Positions 9,755 to 18,021 of a DNA stretch of 64,000 nucleotides are shown here, piece after piece. The stretch is from Shewanella oneidensis MR-1 (GTDB lineage Bacteria; Pseudomonadota; Gammaproteobacteria; Enterobacterales; Shewanellaceae). Position 1 is the first letter of the stretch, and every line of letters begins with the position of its first letter. The DNA lies in assembly GCF_000146165.2 (NCBI RefSeq), contig NC_004347.2, positions 1,054,001 to 1,118,000 on the forward strand. Direction: 5' to 3'. A program made the translations under genes and the position numbers. The notes under the pieces are model-generated. The model was not told the DNA's origin and ran no database searches. It was given only the letters and a program-made list of their open reading frames with translations.

Positions 9755-11047
9755 GGTAGTGTTCATAATTCTGTGTCATTTCAGTAAAATATTCAAAAAC
9801 AGGAATGACACATGACCCAACCTTTTAACTTCGAACAAGCCCTTAAAGATCTGCAGTCAGGTAAAAGCCTCACAGGTAAAGACAGCATTCTTGGCCCACT
9901 GATCAAGCAACTCACTGAAGCGGCTCTCCAGGCTGAGCTTGAGCAGCATTTAGCGCATGATCCTCAGCCTAATCGTAAAAATGGCAAAACCCCTAAGACC
10001 ATTAAGCATCCGTCCGGTAACTTTGAGTTAGACGCGCCTAGAGACCGCAATGGCACCTTTGAGCCTCAGTTGATTAAGAAAAATCAAACTACACTAACCG
10101 ATGAAATCGAACGTAAAGTGTTGTCGATGTTCAGTATAGGTATGAGCTATCGCGATATTAATCAACATGTTGAAGATATGTATGGGCTCAATGTGTCTAA
10201 CGCAACAGTAAGCGCCATCACCGACAAACTCATCCCCGAACTTAAAGCGTGGCAACAGCGCCCATTAGATAGCCATTATCCTATCGTTTGGCTTGATGCG
10301 ATACATTATAAAGTCAAAGAGGATGGGCGTTACGTCAGTAAAGCCGTTTACACATTGTTAGCGCTTAATATGAAAGGAAAAAAGGAAATTTTAGGGCTTC
10401 ACTTATCCGAAAATGAAGGCGCTAATTACTGGCTATCCGTACTGGCCGATCTTAATAATCGTGGTGTAAAAGATATTCTTATCGCCTGTGTTGACGGCTT
10501 GACCGGTTTCCCTGAGGCCATAGCCAGTATCTTCCCTCATACGGAAACACAGCTATGCGTTATCCACCAGATCCGCAACTCAATGAAGTATGTCGCCTCA
10601 AAAAATCAGAAAGCGTTTATGGCTGATTTAAAGCCTGTGTATCGAGCCGTGAGTAAAGAAGCCGCAGAGATGGCCTTGGACGAACTGGAGGCCAAATGGG
10701 GTGATGCTTATCCGTTGGTAATCAACTCTTGGCGTCGCAAATGGCATAATTTGTCCCATTATTTTAAGTACCCAGAACATATCAGGAAAGTGATTTACAC
10801 GACCAATGCGGTTGAGGCTGTGCATCGCCAATTTAGAAAGCTCACCAAAACCAAAGGTGCATTTCCTAATGAAAATAGCTTGTTGAAGCTACTTTACGCA
10901 GGCATATTAAACGCCTCAGATAAATGGACTATGCCAATCCACAATTGGAGCCTTTGTTTATCTCAGTTAGCGATTTATTTTGAAGGACGTTTAGATAGCG
11001 TGCTAGAAATTTAAAAATTAGCCTGACACAGAATTTTGAACGCCCTC
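9755..11047 (+). mobile_element. IS256-family insertion sequence
   Basis: A 1293-bp element with 24-bp imperfect inverted ends. The left end starts GGTAGTGTTCATAATTCTG and the right end, inverted, GAGGGCGTTCAAAATTCTG; both end in TGTCA. It is flanked by an exact 8-bp duplication GGCGCGGT and holds one full transposase gene. Intact ends, duplication and coding frame indicate a relatively recent insertion next to repeat copy 2. Confidence 0.93.
9812..11014 (+). CDS. IS256-family (MULE-like) transposase
   Basis: A 400-residue transposase of the mutator/IS256 group. The first acidic residue is in IVWLDAIHYK (about residue 162), the second in ACVDGLTGFPEAI (about 230) followed by CVIHQIRNS, and the Glu in TTNAVEAVHRQFR (about 335). 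The N-terminal part (GKDSILGPLIKQLTEAALQA) is typical of the family. The frame is complete and fills the element. It starts 57 bases inside the left terminal repeat. Confidence 0.95.
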   Translation: MTQPFNFEQALKDLQSGKSLTGKDSILGPLIKQLTEAALQAELEQHLAHDPQPNRKNGKTPKTIKHPSGNFELDAPRDRNGTFEPQLIKKNQTTLTDEIERKVLSMFSIGMSYRDINQHVEDMYGLNVSNATVSAITDKLIPELKAWQQRPLDSHYPIVWLDAIHYKVKEDGRYVSKAVYTLLALNMKGKKEILGLHLSENEGANYWLSVLADLNNRGVKDILIACVDGLTGFPEAIASIFPHTETQLCVIHQIRNSMKYVASKNQKAFMADLKPVYRAVSKEAAEMALDELEAKWGDAYPLVINSWRRKWHNLSHYFKYPEHIRKVIYTTNAVEAVHRQFRKLTKTKGAFPNENSLLKLLYAGILNASDKWTMPIHNWSLCLSQLAIYFEGRLDSVLEI

Positions 11048-11055
11048 GGCGCGGT
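11048..11055. repeat. Target-site duplication of the IS256 element (right)
   Basis: Exact copy of GGCGCGGT found at 9747-9754, directly outside the right terminal repeat. Confidence 0.85.
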
Positions 11056-11148
11056 CGTAAAATTATGATTCTTCTTGGGTTAAGCATTAAATAAGGTGGT
11101 TTAATGCTTAGTCCTTACGGAATTCAGATAAGCTTTGGATGATTAAAA

Positions 11149-11493
11149 ATGATTCGATATCTATTATTCCTATTCTTTGCTCTTGTGACATGTGTGGGTA
11201 ATGCGCTGGCTGGCGAATATCAGCTGGATTGGCATGTCTCAGGCGAGGAGCTGATTTATCATTCCTGCGGTTGTGCTGATTCCTGTTGGGTTGCCGAGGT
11301 TCGCCAAGCTAAAGCGGAAATACCGCTTATCGCCAAACTGAGATGCGACTGCGAAAAACTCTATTTTACTGATAAAACTGGCGTAGAACGGGTTGTCGCT
11401 GAAAACTGTGATGACTTAAACACCGACAATAAAATGGATTTGATCCCAGAGCGAATCAAGCAACTTCAGTCACATTTTATTACTCCACATTAA
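11149..11493 (+). CDS. Small secreted cysteine-rich protein, unknown
   Basis: A 114-residue protein with a clear signal peptide (MIRYLLFLFFALVTCVGNALA, cut before GEYQLD). The mature part has six Cys: HSCGCADSC, the pair in RCDCEK and one in AENCDD. That is enough for disulfides or metal binding in the periplasm. I do not recognise a family. It is the first gene after the IS256 element and may have been part of an older island with the two small genes downstream; the gaps of 169 and 35 bases do not prove one operon. Confidence 0.65.
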   Translation: MIRYLLFLFFALVTCVGNALAGEYQLDWHVSGEELIYHSCGCADSCWVAEVRQAKAEIPLIAKLRCDCEKLYFTDKTGVERVVAENCDDLNTDNKMDLIPERIKQLQSHFITPH

Positions 11494-11662
11494 GTTTAAT
11501 TCCTTTCTCGTTTTACGAGTGATACTATCTTCTGCGGTATGTGCGCTTGATATGGCGGTTAATTTCAGTAATAAAAATCTTGCAAGATTATGCTATTTTT
11601 ATTGTTGTCGATGTCTAATTAAGTTACTCAATAGTCACAAGTAAAACAAGGAACAGTAATAT

Positions 11663-11875
11663 ATGGATTTTTTACGAGATGGTTCAGTCCATCCTGCAGT
11701 GTTCTTTTACGCTATCATCAGTATCGGTATTTCGATTGTCTGTTTTTTATTAGCTAAAGATAAAAGGCGAAATACAGTTATTGCCGTTGTTACAGGCCTT
11801 GTTCCAATATTAAATTACTTTGCACTTGCCTACTATGTTGGTATTACAAAGTTGGATGTGACTGAAGAAATTTAA
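11663..11875 (+). CDS. Small inner-membrane protein, unknown
   Basis: A 70-residue protein with two hydrophobic helices (about residues 12-30 and 38-58) joined by a basic loop (AKDKRRNT), so both ends should face the periplasm by the positive-inside rule. An AAGGAACAG sequence about 12 bases before the ATG is a loose ribosome-binding site. No family was recognised. Confidence 0.55.
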   Translation: MDFLRDGSVHPAVFFYAIISIGISIVCFLLAKDKRRNTVIAVVTGLVPILNYFALAYYVGITKLDVTEEI

Positions 11876-11910
11876 AGAGTGTAATCTGTTGGATTTTAAG
11901 GGTGAGTAAT

Positions 11911-12333
11911 ATGTTTCGCTATTTATTGTTGGTTTCAATGCTGCTTTTGTCTAGCTGTGCCAGTGTAGATAAAACAAGTGTGAAATTAAGCTCTGCTACT
12001 ATTCATAAAGTAAGTTACATAAAAAGTTCTGATGGCATTTTTGAGTTCTCATTCGATTACGTTATTGATAATTTTGTAAATTATAAAAATATCTATTTTT
12101 GTTCCGTGCATGTGCTTGCTATTGGTGGGAAAACTATTATGTCGCCTGCAGAGGGCGAGTCTTCAGCTTGTTCTATTGATACATTTAGCGGAAAGGCTAA
12201 AGTAAATTGGACTGCAAAAGGGGATATTAAATCTGATTTGTCTATTCAATATTTTATTGCTATCTATCAAAATGAATCTAAAGATTTAAGCCAAAGTATT
12301 GCTAATAGCCAGTTAGCTAAGTTAGAAATCTAA
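11911..12333 (+). CDS. Putative lipoprotein, unknown
   Basis: A 140-residue protein with a lipoprotein signal: MFRYLLLVSMLLLSSC, with the lipidated Cys followed by Ala-Ser. I chose the ATG at 11911 because AAGG lies about 8 bases before it; an in-frame GTG at 11902 would add three residues. The mature part is rich in beta-type strands (VSYIKSSDGIFEFSFDYVI) and has Cys residues (YFCSVHV, SSACSID). The gene is AT-rich compared with metH. No family recognised; it may act with the secreted protein at 11149. Confidence 0.6.
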   Translation: MFRYLLLVSMLLLSSCASVDKTSVKLSSATIHKVSYIKSSDGIFEFSFDYVIDNFVNYKNIYFCSVHVLAIGGKTIMSPAEGESSACSIDTFSGKAKVNWTAKGDIKSDLSIQYFIAIYQNESKDLSQSIANSQLAKLEI

Positions 12334-12352
12334 TTTTGCAAGAGATAGGAGA

Positions 12353-12745
12353 TGCATAGCTTTTTAAATGTGAAACGTTAACTTTACTCTTACAGAAGTT
12401 CACCTATCCCCTGCGAAGTTGCTGATTAGCATGAAGCTAGTCTTTTATGTGCTTAATTTTTTAATTAGCCCATAAAAAATACATGCTGTAGCTAATGGGT
12501 ACACCTGATAGGGCACTGTTGCACCAGTGACCTTCTAAAACATGGATGTTTTAGTAGAGCCTACAAGGATGTATTTACGGCGTGTCACTGGGGTAACAGT
12601 GCGAAAGCCTGCGGCAGGCAATGAGTTGCATCATTACTTTACAGCGATATTGTTGCTAGTTCGCAATGCAAAACGAACCAGCAACATCGGGTGTGGGGTG
12701 AAGCCCCACGACCTTTTCGGTCGCAAGACCGATCTTAGATCTCAA
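12353..12745 (-). repeat. Modular hairpin-rich repeat, copy 3
   Basis: Shares its outer modules with copy 2: 12353-12424 (ACTTTACTCTTACAGAAG core, CCCCTGCGAAGTTGC) and AAACCGCGTTAGCGTAA at 12730-12746. Near 12687-12710 it has the GTGGGGTGAAGCCCCAC hairpin in inverse orientation to copy 1. The middle differs from the other copies and carries its own inverted repeats (CTAAAACATGGATGTTTTAG at 12535-12554). The one open frame across it has no recognisable product. Confidence 0.7.
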
Positions 12746-12802
12746 ACCGCGTTAGCGTAATAACGATCCCGACTAATTTTAAAAATCAGTCAGGATCACT
12801 CC

Positions 12803-15800
12803 CTATTCAGGGTCATAATCCAACACTGGCGCCAGCCACTTCTCCGTCTCGGCAACAGTCATCCCCTTGCGCTTAGCGTAATCCTCCACCTGATCGCGAC
12901 CAATATTGCTCACGCCAAAGTAGCGGGATTTCGGGTGGGCGAAATACCAGCCAGATACTGCGGCGGTGGGGAACATGGCGTAGCTTTCGGTAATGTTTAA
13001 GTCGATGGTTTCATTCGGCTTTAACAGTTCCCACAGCAGGCCTTTTTCGGTGTGATCCGGGCAAGCGGGGTAACCCGGTGCGGGGCGAATGCCCTTGTAT
13101 TTTTCGCGAATTAACGCCTCGTTATCGAGCTGCTCATCGGCGGCATACCCCCAAAACTCTTTACGTACGCGCTCGTGCATCCGCTCGGCAAAGGCTTCGG
13201 CTAAACGGTCGGCTAAGCATTTGAGCATAATGGCGTTGTAGTCATCATGATTTGCCTCAAAGCGGGCGACATGCTCATCAATCCCATGACCTGCGGTGAC
13301 CGCAAAGCCGCCCATATAGTCGGCAACGCCGCTGTCTTTGGGCGCGACAAAATCGGCCAGACAGAAGTTATCGTTACCCACCCGCTCAAGCTGCATCCGC
13401 AGGTGATGAGTGGTCAGCTCAACCTCTGTGCGAGTCTCGTCGGTATAAAGCTCGATATCATCAAAGCCAACTGTGTTAGCGGGAAACAGCCCAATCACGC
13501 CCTTGGCGGTGAGCCACTTTTCTTCGATGATTTTTTTAAGCATCGCCTTGCCGTCGCTAAACAGTTTTTGCGCCTCAACGCCCACCACTTTATCGCTTAA
13601 GATTTCAGGGTAATGGCCGTGCAGCTCCCACGCGCGGAAGAACGGCGTCCAGTCTATACGGTCGACTAAATCGGTTAATGGATAATCATCAAACACTTGG
13701 CGACCGAGTACGTTTGGCTTAAATGGGCTGTAATTGGCCCAGTCGTGCTGGCAGCGGTTTTCGCGGGCGGCCTCTAGCGAGACGATTTCCTTACGCTTAG
13801 CTTGGGATAAACGCTTGGTGCGCATATCGTCGTACTCGGCATAGGTTTCATCAATGGTTGCTTGGCGGGTTTCGTTATTGACCAGTTTGCTGACCATGGG
13901 CACGGCGCGGGAGGCGTCGGCAATGTAAATCGCGCCATGGGGATAATGGGGCGCAATCTTCACCGCCGTATGGATTTTCGAGCAGGTTGCGCCGCCGATA
14001 ATCGCCGGAATGGTGAGGCCTTCACGGTGGAAGGTTTTGACGTTATGCACCATCTCATCAAGGCTTGGGGTAATCAGCCCAGACATGCCGATAATATCGA
14101 TATTGTGTTCTTTCACCGCCTCAAGAATGCGCTCTACCGACACCATCACGCCTAAATCGAACACTTCAAAGCCATTACAGGCGAGTACCACGCCAACAAT
14201 ATTTTTGCCGATATCGTGCACATCGCTTTTTACGGTCACCATCAAAATCTTACCGTTCGACTGACCTGCGACTTTTTCCTTTTCAATAAAGGGATTGAGG
14301 TAGGCCACGGCCTTTTTCATCACCCGCGCGGATTTGACCACCTGTGGCAGGAACATTTTGCCCGAGCCAAACAGGTCGCCGACGATATTCATGCCGTCCA
14401 TCAGCGGGCCTTCAATCACATCCAGCGGACGTGAGGCGGCTTGGCGAGCGGCTTCGGTATCTTCATCAATAAACTCGGTGATGCCTTTGACCAGCGCATG
14501 GGCTAAACGCTGATTAACAGGCCATGAGCGCCATTCTAAATCTTCTTTTTTGGCGCTACTTGAACCATCGCCACGGAATTTTTCAGCAATCTCAAGCAAT
14601 TGCTCGGTATTGTTCGAGCCTTCAACCGGGCAAGGTAGGTTGAGCACCACGTTTTCGACCCGCACTTTAAGCTCGGGGTCGATATCGTCAAAAATCGCTA
14701 ATTGGCCCGCGTTGACAATCCCCATATCCATGCCGACTTTAATGGCGTGGTACAAAAATACCGCGTGAATCGCCTCACGCACTGGGTTGTTACCGCGGAA
14801 GGAGAACGACACGTTCGACACCCCGCCGGAAATCATTGCATGGGGCAGGGTGGCTTTAATCTCTTTAATGGCATCAATAAAATCGACAGCATAGTTATCG
14901 TGCTCATCGATACCTGTGGCAATCGCGAAGATATTCGGGTCGAAGATAATGTCTTCGGGCGGGAAACCCACCTTATCGACCAGCACGCGGTAGGCGCGGG
15001 TACAGATCTCGACTTTGCGTGCTTTAGTGTCGGCTTGGCCTTGCTCGTCGAACGCCATAATAATGGCTGCTGCGCCATAGCGTTTAACGAGGGTCGCTTG
15101 CTCGATAAACTTCTCTTCGCCTTCCTTCAAGGAGATTGAGTTAACAATGCCTTTGCCTTGAATACATTTGAGGCCCGCTTCAATCACTTCCCACTTCGAG
15201 GAGTCGATCATAATCGGCACGCGGCTGATATCTGGCTCAGAGGCGATCAAGTTTAAAAACTTGTGCATGATCTCCACGCCATCAAGCATGCCTTCGTCCA
15301 TGTTGATGTCGATGATCTGCGCGCCGCTTTCTACCTGTTCACGGGCGACGTCGAGCGCTTGCTCGAACTTGCCTTCTTTAATCAGCTTTAAAAATTTGGC
15401 CGAGCCAGTAACGTTAGTGCGCTCGCCCACGTTCACAAACAGGGTTTGGGCGTCGATAGTGAGCGGTTCCAAACCCGCGAGGCGACAGGCGACAGGGATC
15501 TCGGGTAATACGCGCGGTGCAAACTGCTCCACGGCTTCACGAATGACCTTAATATGCTCGGGCGTGCTACCACAGCAGCCGCCGATAATGTTGAGCATGC
15601 CTTCACGGGCCCATTCTTGGATAACCTTGGCCATGTCCTCTGGGGTTTCATCGTAACCGCCAAACTCGTTTGGTAAACCTGCGTTAGGGTGCGCCGACAC
15701 ATAACATTCGGCGATGCGTGACAGTTCTTCAACGTAGGGACGCAGCTCTTTTGGCCCAAGGGCGCAGTTAAGGCCGATAGATAACGGCTTGATATGGCGA

Positions 15801-16537
15801 AGGGAGTTATAAAAGGCTTCGGTGGTTTGTCCGGTCAGGGTACGGCCCGAGGCATCGGTAATGGTGCCGGAGATCATCACTGGCAAACGCGCAGGCGAGT
15901 TAGCGCCAAACAGTTCATCGAATACGGTTTCGATGGCAAATAGCGCTGCCTTGGCGTTTAAGGTATCGAAAATGGTCTCGACCATAATGATATCGGCACC
16001 GCCCTCAATCAGCGCGCGGGTCGATTCGCAGTAAGCGGTCACTAACTCATCGAAGTGGATATTACGAAAGCCAGGGTCGTTCACATCGGGGCTGATAGAG
16101 CAGGTACGGTTAGTGGGCCCTAACACACCAGCGACGTAACGTGGCTTGCCTGTGGCCTGTTCGATTGCATCACAGGCCTCACGCGCAAGGCGCGCGCCTT
16201 CGCGGTTAATTTCGGCGGACAATGACTGCATGTCATAATCGGCCATGGCGATAGTGGTGGCGTTAAAGGTATTGGTTTCAATAATATCGGCACCGGCTAA
16301 TAAGTAGTCGGTGTGAATTTGTTTGATAATATGTGGCTGAGTCAGGACTAACAGGTCGTTATTACCCTTTACATCGGTATGCCAATCCTTGAAACGCTCG
16401 CCGCGATAATCGGCTTCTTCCAGCTTGTAGCCTTGGATCATCGTGCCCATGGCACCGTCTAAGATCAGAATGCGCGTCGACAGCTGGTTACGAATGTCTG
16501 CCAGTGTGTGGCTCGCTCGATTGGGTGATATCGCCAT
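12803..16537 (-). CDS. metH: Cobalamin-dependent methionine synthase
   Basis: This 1244-residue enzyme transfers the methyl of methyltetrahydrofolate to homocysteine via methylcobalamin. The four modules are in the usual order. The homocysteine domain covers about 1-340 with zinc ligands in GLNCALG and GGCCGST. The pterin domain covers about 360-630 ([18 protein letters not shown]). The cobalamin domain covers about 650-890 with the DVHDIGKNI motif that supplies the lower His ligand. The AdoMet reactivation domain covers about 900-1244 ([15 protein letters not shown]). The gene stands alone on the minus strand, divergent from the cobalamin-salvage genes that can supply its cofactor. MetJ-like boxes lie upstream. 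No damage seen. Confidence 0.98.
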   Translation of the reverse strand: MAISPNRASHTLADIRNQLSTRILILDGAMGTMIQGYKLEEADYRGERFKDWHTDVKGNNDLLVLTQPHIIKQIHTDYLLAGADIIETNTFNATTIAMADYDMQSLSAEINREGARLAREACDAIEQATGKPRYVAGVLGPTNRTCSISPDVNDPGFRNIHFDELVTAYCESTRALIEGGADIIMVETIFDTLNAKAALFAIETVFDELFGANSPARLPVMISGTITDASGRTLTGQTTEAFYNSLRHIKPLSIGLNCALGPKELRPYVEELSRIAECYVSAHPNAGLPNEFGGYDETPEDMAKVIQEWAREGMLNIIGGCCGSTPEHIKVIREAVEQFAPRVLPEIPVACRLAGLEPLTIDAQTLFVNVGERTNVTGSAKFLKLIKEGKFEQALDVAREQVESGAQIIDINMDEGMLDGVEIMHKFLNLIASEPDISRVPIMIDSSKWEVIEAGLKCIQGKGIVNSISLKEGEEKFIEQATLVKRYGAAAIIMAFDEQGQADTKARKVEICTRAYRVLVDKVGFPPEDIIFDPNIFAIATGIDEHDNYAVDFIDAIKEIKATLPHAMISGGVSNVSFSFRGNNPVREAIHAVFLYHAIKVGMDMGIVNAGQLAIFDDIDPELKVRVENVVLNLPCPVEGSNNTEQLLEIAEKFRGDGSSSAKKEDLEWRSWPVNQRLAHALVKGITEFIDEDTEAARQAASRPLDVIEGPLMDGMNIVGDLFGSGKMFLPQVVKSARVMKKAVAYLNPFIEKEKVAGQSNGKILMVTVKSDVHDIGKNIVGVVLACNGFEVFDLGVMVSVERILEAVKEHNIDIIGMSGLITPSLDEMVHNVKTFHREGLTIPAIIGGATCSKIHTAVKIAPHYPHGAIYIADASRAVPMVSKLVNNETRQATIDETYAEYDDMRTKRLSQAKRKEIVSLEAARENRCQHDWANYSPFKPNVLGRQVFDDYPLTDLVDRIDWTPFFRAWELHGHYPEILSDKVVGVEAQKLFSDGKAMLKKIIEEKWLTAKGVIGLFPANTVGFDDIELYTDETRTEVELTTHHLRMQLERVGNDNFCLADFVAPKDSGVADYMGGFAVTAGHGIDEHVARFEANHDDYNAIMLKCLADRLAEAFAERMHERVRKEFWGYAADEQLDNEALIREKYKGIRPAPGYPACPDHTEKGLLWELLKPNETIDLNITESYAMFPTAAVSGWYFAHPKSRYFGVSNIGRDQVEDYAKRKGMTVAETEKWLAPVLDYDPE

Positions 16538-16632
16538 AAAATGATTACCTTTACTACAGCTAAGTTGAGTCCAAAAGTATGCAATTTTGCGGCAAATTGC
16601 ATTTTATTATTGAATGTCGTTCGTTTTGTTTT

Positions 16633-16656
16633 GGACATTTATACGTATAGACGTCC
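16633..16656 (-). promoter_or_regulatory. Candidate tandem MetJ operator upstream of metH
   Basis: Adjacent 8-mers ATACGTAT and AGACGTCC match the met-box consensus AGACGTCT at 6 and 7 of 8 positions; a weaker unit GGACATTT (5 of 8) precedes them. Tandem 8-bp spacing is how MetJ dimers bind. The site lies about 100 bases before the metH start and also within reach of cobC. Confidence 0.6.
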
Positions 16657-16706
16657 ATAATACGCGACATCGGATTGTCAGGGCAAGGTGAAAGTCATTA
16701 GGAGCG

Positions 16707-16730
16707 AGAATCTAGAATCTAGAGTCTAGG
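16707..16730. repeat. Degenerate heptamer repeat (about three units)
   Basis: Reads GAATCTAGAATCTAGAGTC, three units of the same 7-bp repeat as 6975-7013 with one mismatch. It lies just upstream of cobC. Confidence 0.75.
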
Positions 16731-16754
16731 TCCTAAGATTTTTAAAAGGCATAT

Positions 16755-17504
16755 ATGAAACAAGTTCGCTTATTACTGTTGCGCCATGGGGAATGCGAGG
16801 GCGGGGCGATTTTACGTGGCCGCGTTGATGTGCCTTTAAGTGCCAAGGGCTGGCGGCAGATGTCGGCGGCAGTCGCTTTGCAGGTCTGTGAGTGCCACGG
16901 TATTTATAGCTCCACCTCGAGGCGCTGTGCTGAATTTGCCAAGGTGTTGGCGACTAAGCATGCTAGCGCGTCCGTCAGTTCAAGCTTCGCCAGTGCCAGT
17001 TCAAACTGCATCAGTTCAAACAACTTTGCTGCGCCAACATCTTCGCCGCTTGAGGTCAGCCTGCTGGAGGATCTACAAGAAATGGATTTTGGCGATTGGG
17101 ATGGTCGCTTGCTCGATGAGTTATATCAACAGGATGGCGAGCGCATGGCGGCCTATTGGCAAGATCCTTGGGCTGTAGCGCCGCCCAAGGGTGAAACGAT
17201 GGCCGATTTTGAGGCCCGAGTTGATCGCGCAATTGCGGCCATTCTCGAGCAAGCATTTGCGTGCCTTCCCCTTGGTGATAAACCCGCCGATGCTGCAGCT
17301 GATACTGCGGCCAATATTTGGGTGGTGACCCACGGTGGGGTGATCCGTCATTTAATGGCGAGGGCGTTGGGGGCGGTGAAAGCCGTGGGTTTTTATAGTC
17401 AGCTCACCCTGCCCGTGGCGGCGCTGGTGACTATCAATGTACTTGAAGATAACCAAGGGACTCGATACTGGCGCTTAGACTGGCCATCGGGCCATGGTGA
17501 GTGA
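16755..17504 (+). CDS. cobC: Alpha-ribazole phosphatase-like histidine phosphatase
   Basis: A phosphoglycerate-mutase-fold phosphatase of 249 residues. The catalytic motif LLRHGECEGG is at residues 8-17 and the second His is in VTHGGVIRH near residue 195. In cobalamin assembly CobC removes the 5' phosphate from alpha-ribazole-5'-phosphate or cobalamin phosphate. The assignment rests on its position beside cobTSUQ and metH, since the fold alone is not specific. A Ser/Ala-rich low-complexity stretch near residues 72-97 (SSFASASSNCISS) makes it longer than the usual ~200 residues. It lies upstream of the cobalamin riboswitch, so it is probably not under that switch. Confidence 0.8.
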   Translation: MKQVRLLLLRHGECEGGAILRGRVDVPLSAKGWRQMSAAVALQVCECHGIYSSTSRRCAEFAKVLATKHASASVSSSFASASSNCISSNNFAAPTSSPLEVSLLEDLQEMDFGDWDGRLLDELYQQDGERMAAYWQDPWAVAPPKGETMADFEARVDRAIAAILEQAFACLPLGDKPADAAADTAANIWVVTHGGVIRHLMARALGAVKAVGFYSQLTLPVAALVTINVLEDNQGTRYWRLDWPSGHGE

Positions 17505-17687
17505 GGTTTGCATCAGCATCAAATGCGATGTTGAACATTTTCTGATTTAAACGGCATTGCCTAATGAGCCAGATATAGGATAATGCTTTTCCTTGATGTT
17601 TGAGTGAGATAGCGCATTTTGTTCGCTAAGCTTAAATGTCGCAGAAATAGGTGTTGGGAATTTCGCGCTAACCTATGCTATTGCATT

Positions 17688-17880
17688 AAGGTCATAAACG
17701 CCGGATCAACCCAAATATAATAGGGAATCGGGGCGCTGCCCGTCAGCCAGCCCGAACTGTACCCGCAACTGTGAGTAGTTAAAAGAAGCGCCTAGATTCT
17801 AGATTCTAGATTCTAGATTCTAGATTCTAGATTCTAAAGCCTAGCACCTTCTTTTCTACAAGTCAGGAGACCTGCCTATT
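17688..17880 (+). ncRNA. Cobalamin riboswitch
   Basis: The conserved core is readable in order: AATAGGGAATC near 17720, CGCTGCCCG near 17733, ACCCGCAACTGTGAG at 17761-17775, and the B12 box AGTCAGGAGACCTGCC at 17861-17876. Between the last two elements lies a variable peripheral arm: AAAAGAAG (17781-17788) can pair with CTTCTTTT (17848-17855), and the loop side is filled by a six-unit heptamer repeat. The first genes downstream are a B12-type ABC importer, which fits feedback control by adenosylcobalamin. The 5' limit is approximate. Confidence 0.92.
17793..17834 (+). repeat. Heptamer tandem repeat inside the riboswitch arm
   Basis: Six perfect copies of TAGATTC (42 bp), the reverse complement of the unit at 6975. 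It sits between the paired arms of the variable stem, so the array lengthens that arm without touching the conserved core. Confidence 0.92.
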
Positions 17881-17908
17881 GCTGTTTTCGCTGCGTGCAG
17901 CCTTAGTT

Positions 17909-17927
17909 CTCGAGCGGGTGACTCGAG
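17909..17927 (+). promoter_or_regulatory. Hairpin next to the leader ribosome-binding site
   Basis: CTCGAG at 17909-17914 pairs with CTCGAG at 17922-17927 over a 7-base loop. The 3' arm runs directly into GGGAG (17927-17931), the ribosome-binding site of the short ORF at 17938. It is a candidate expression platform or pseudoknot loop partner for the riboswitch. Confidence 0.45.
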
Positions 17928-17937
17928 GGAGCAGAAG

Positions 17938-18021
17938 ATGATATTGATACGTCTCGCCCTGTGGCCCATGGCGCAGCAGGGTTTTGGCAACACAAAATAT
18001 GCCTGTGGGAGTGGCTTTTAA
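17938..18021 (+). CDS. 27-codon leader peptide overlapping btuD
   Basis: ATG with GGGAG seven bases upstream opens a 27-codon frame (MILIRLALWPMAQQ... ending CGSGF). Its TAA overlaps the btuD ATG as TAATG. The arrangement would couple btuD translation to ribosomes loaded at the riboswitch-controlled site. The peptide itself has no recognised function. Confidence 0.45.
   Translation: MILIRLALWPMAQQGFGNTKYACGSGF

Noticed and set aside
12542..12760. 72-codon open frame
   Set aside because: Lies inside repeat copy 3 and is made of hairpin modules.
14702..15656. Plus-strand frames of 145 and 162 codons opposite metH
   Set aside because: metH is complete and intact on the other strand; no motif in these translations.
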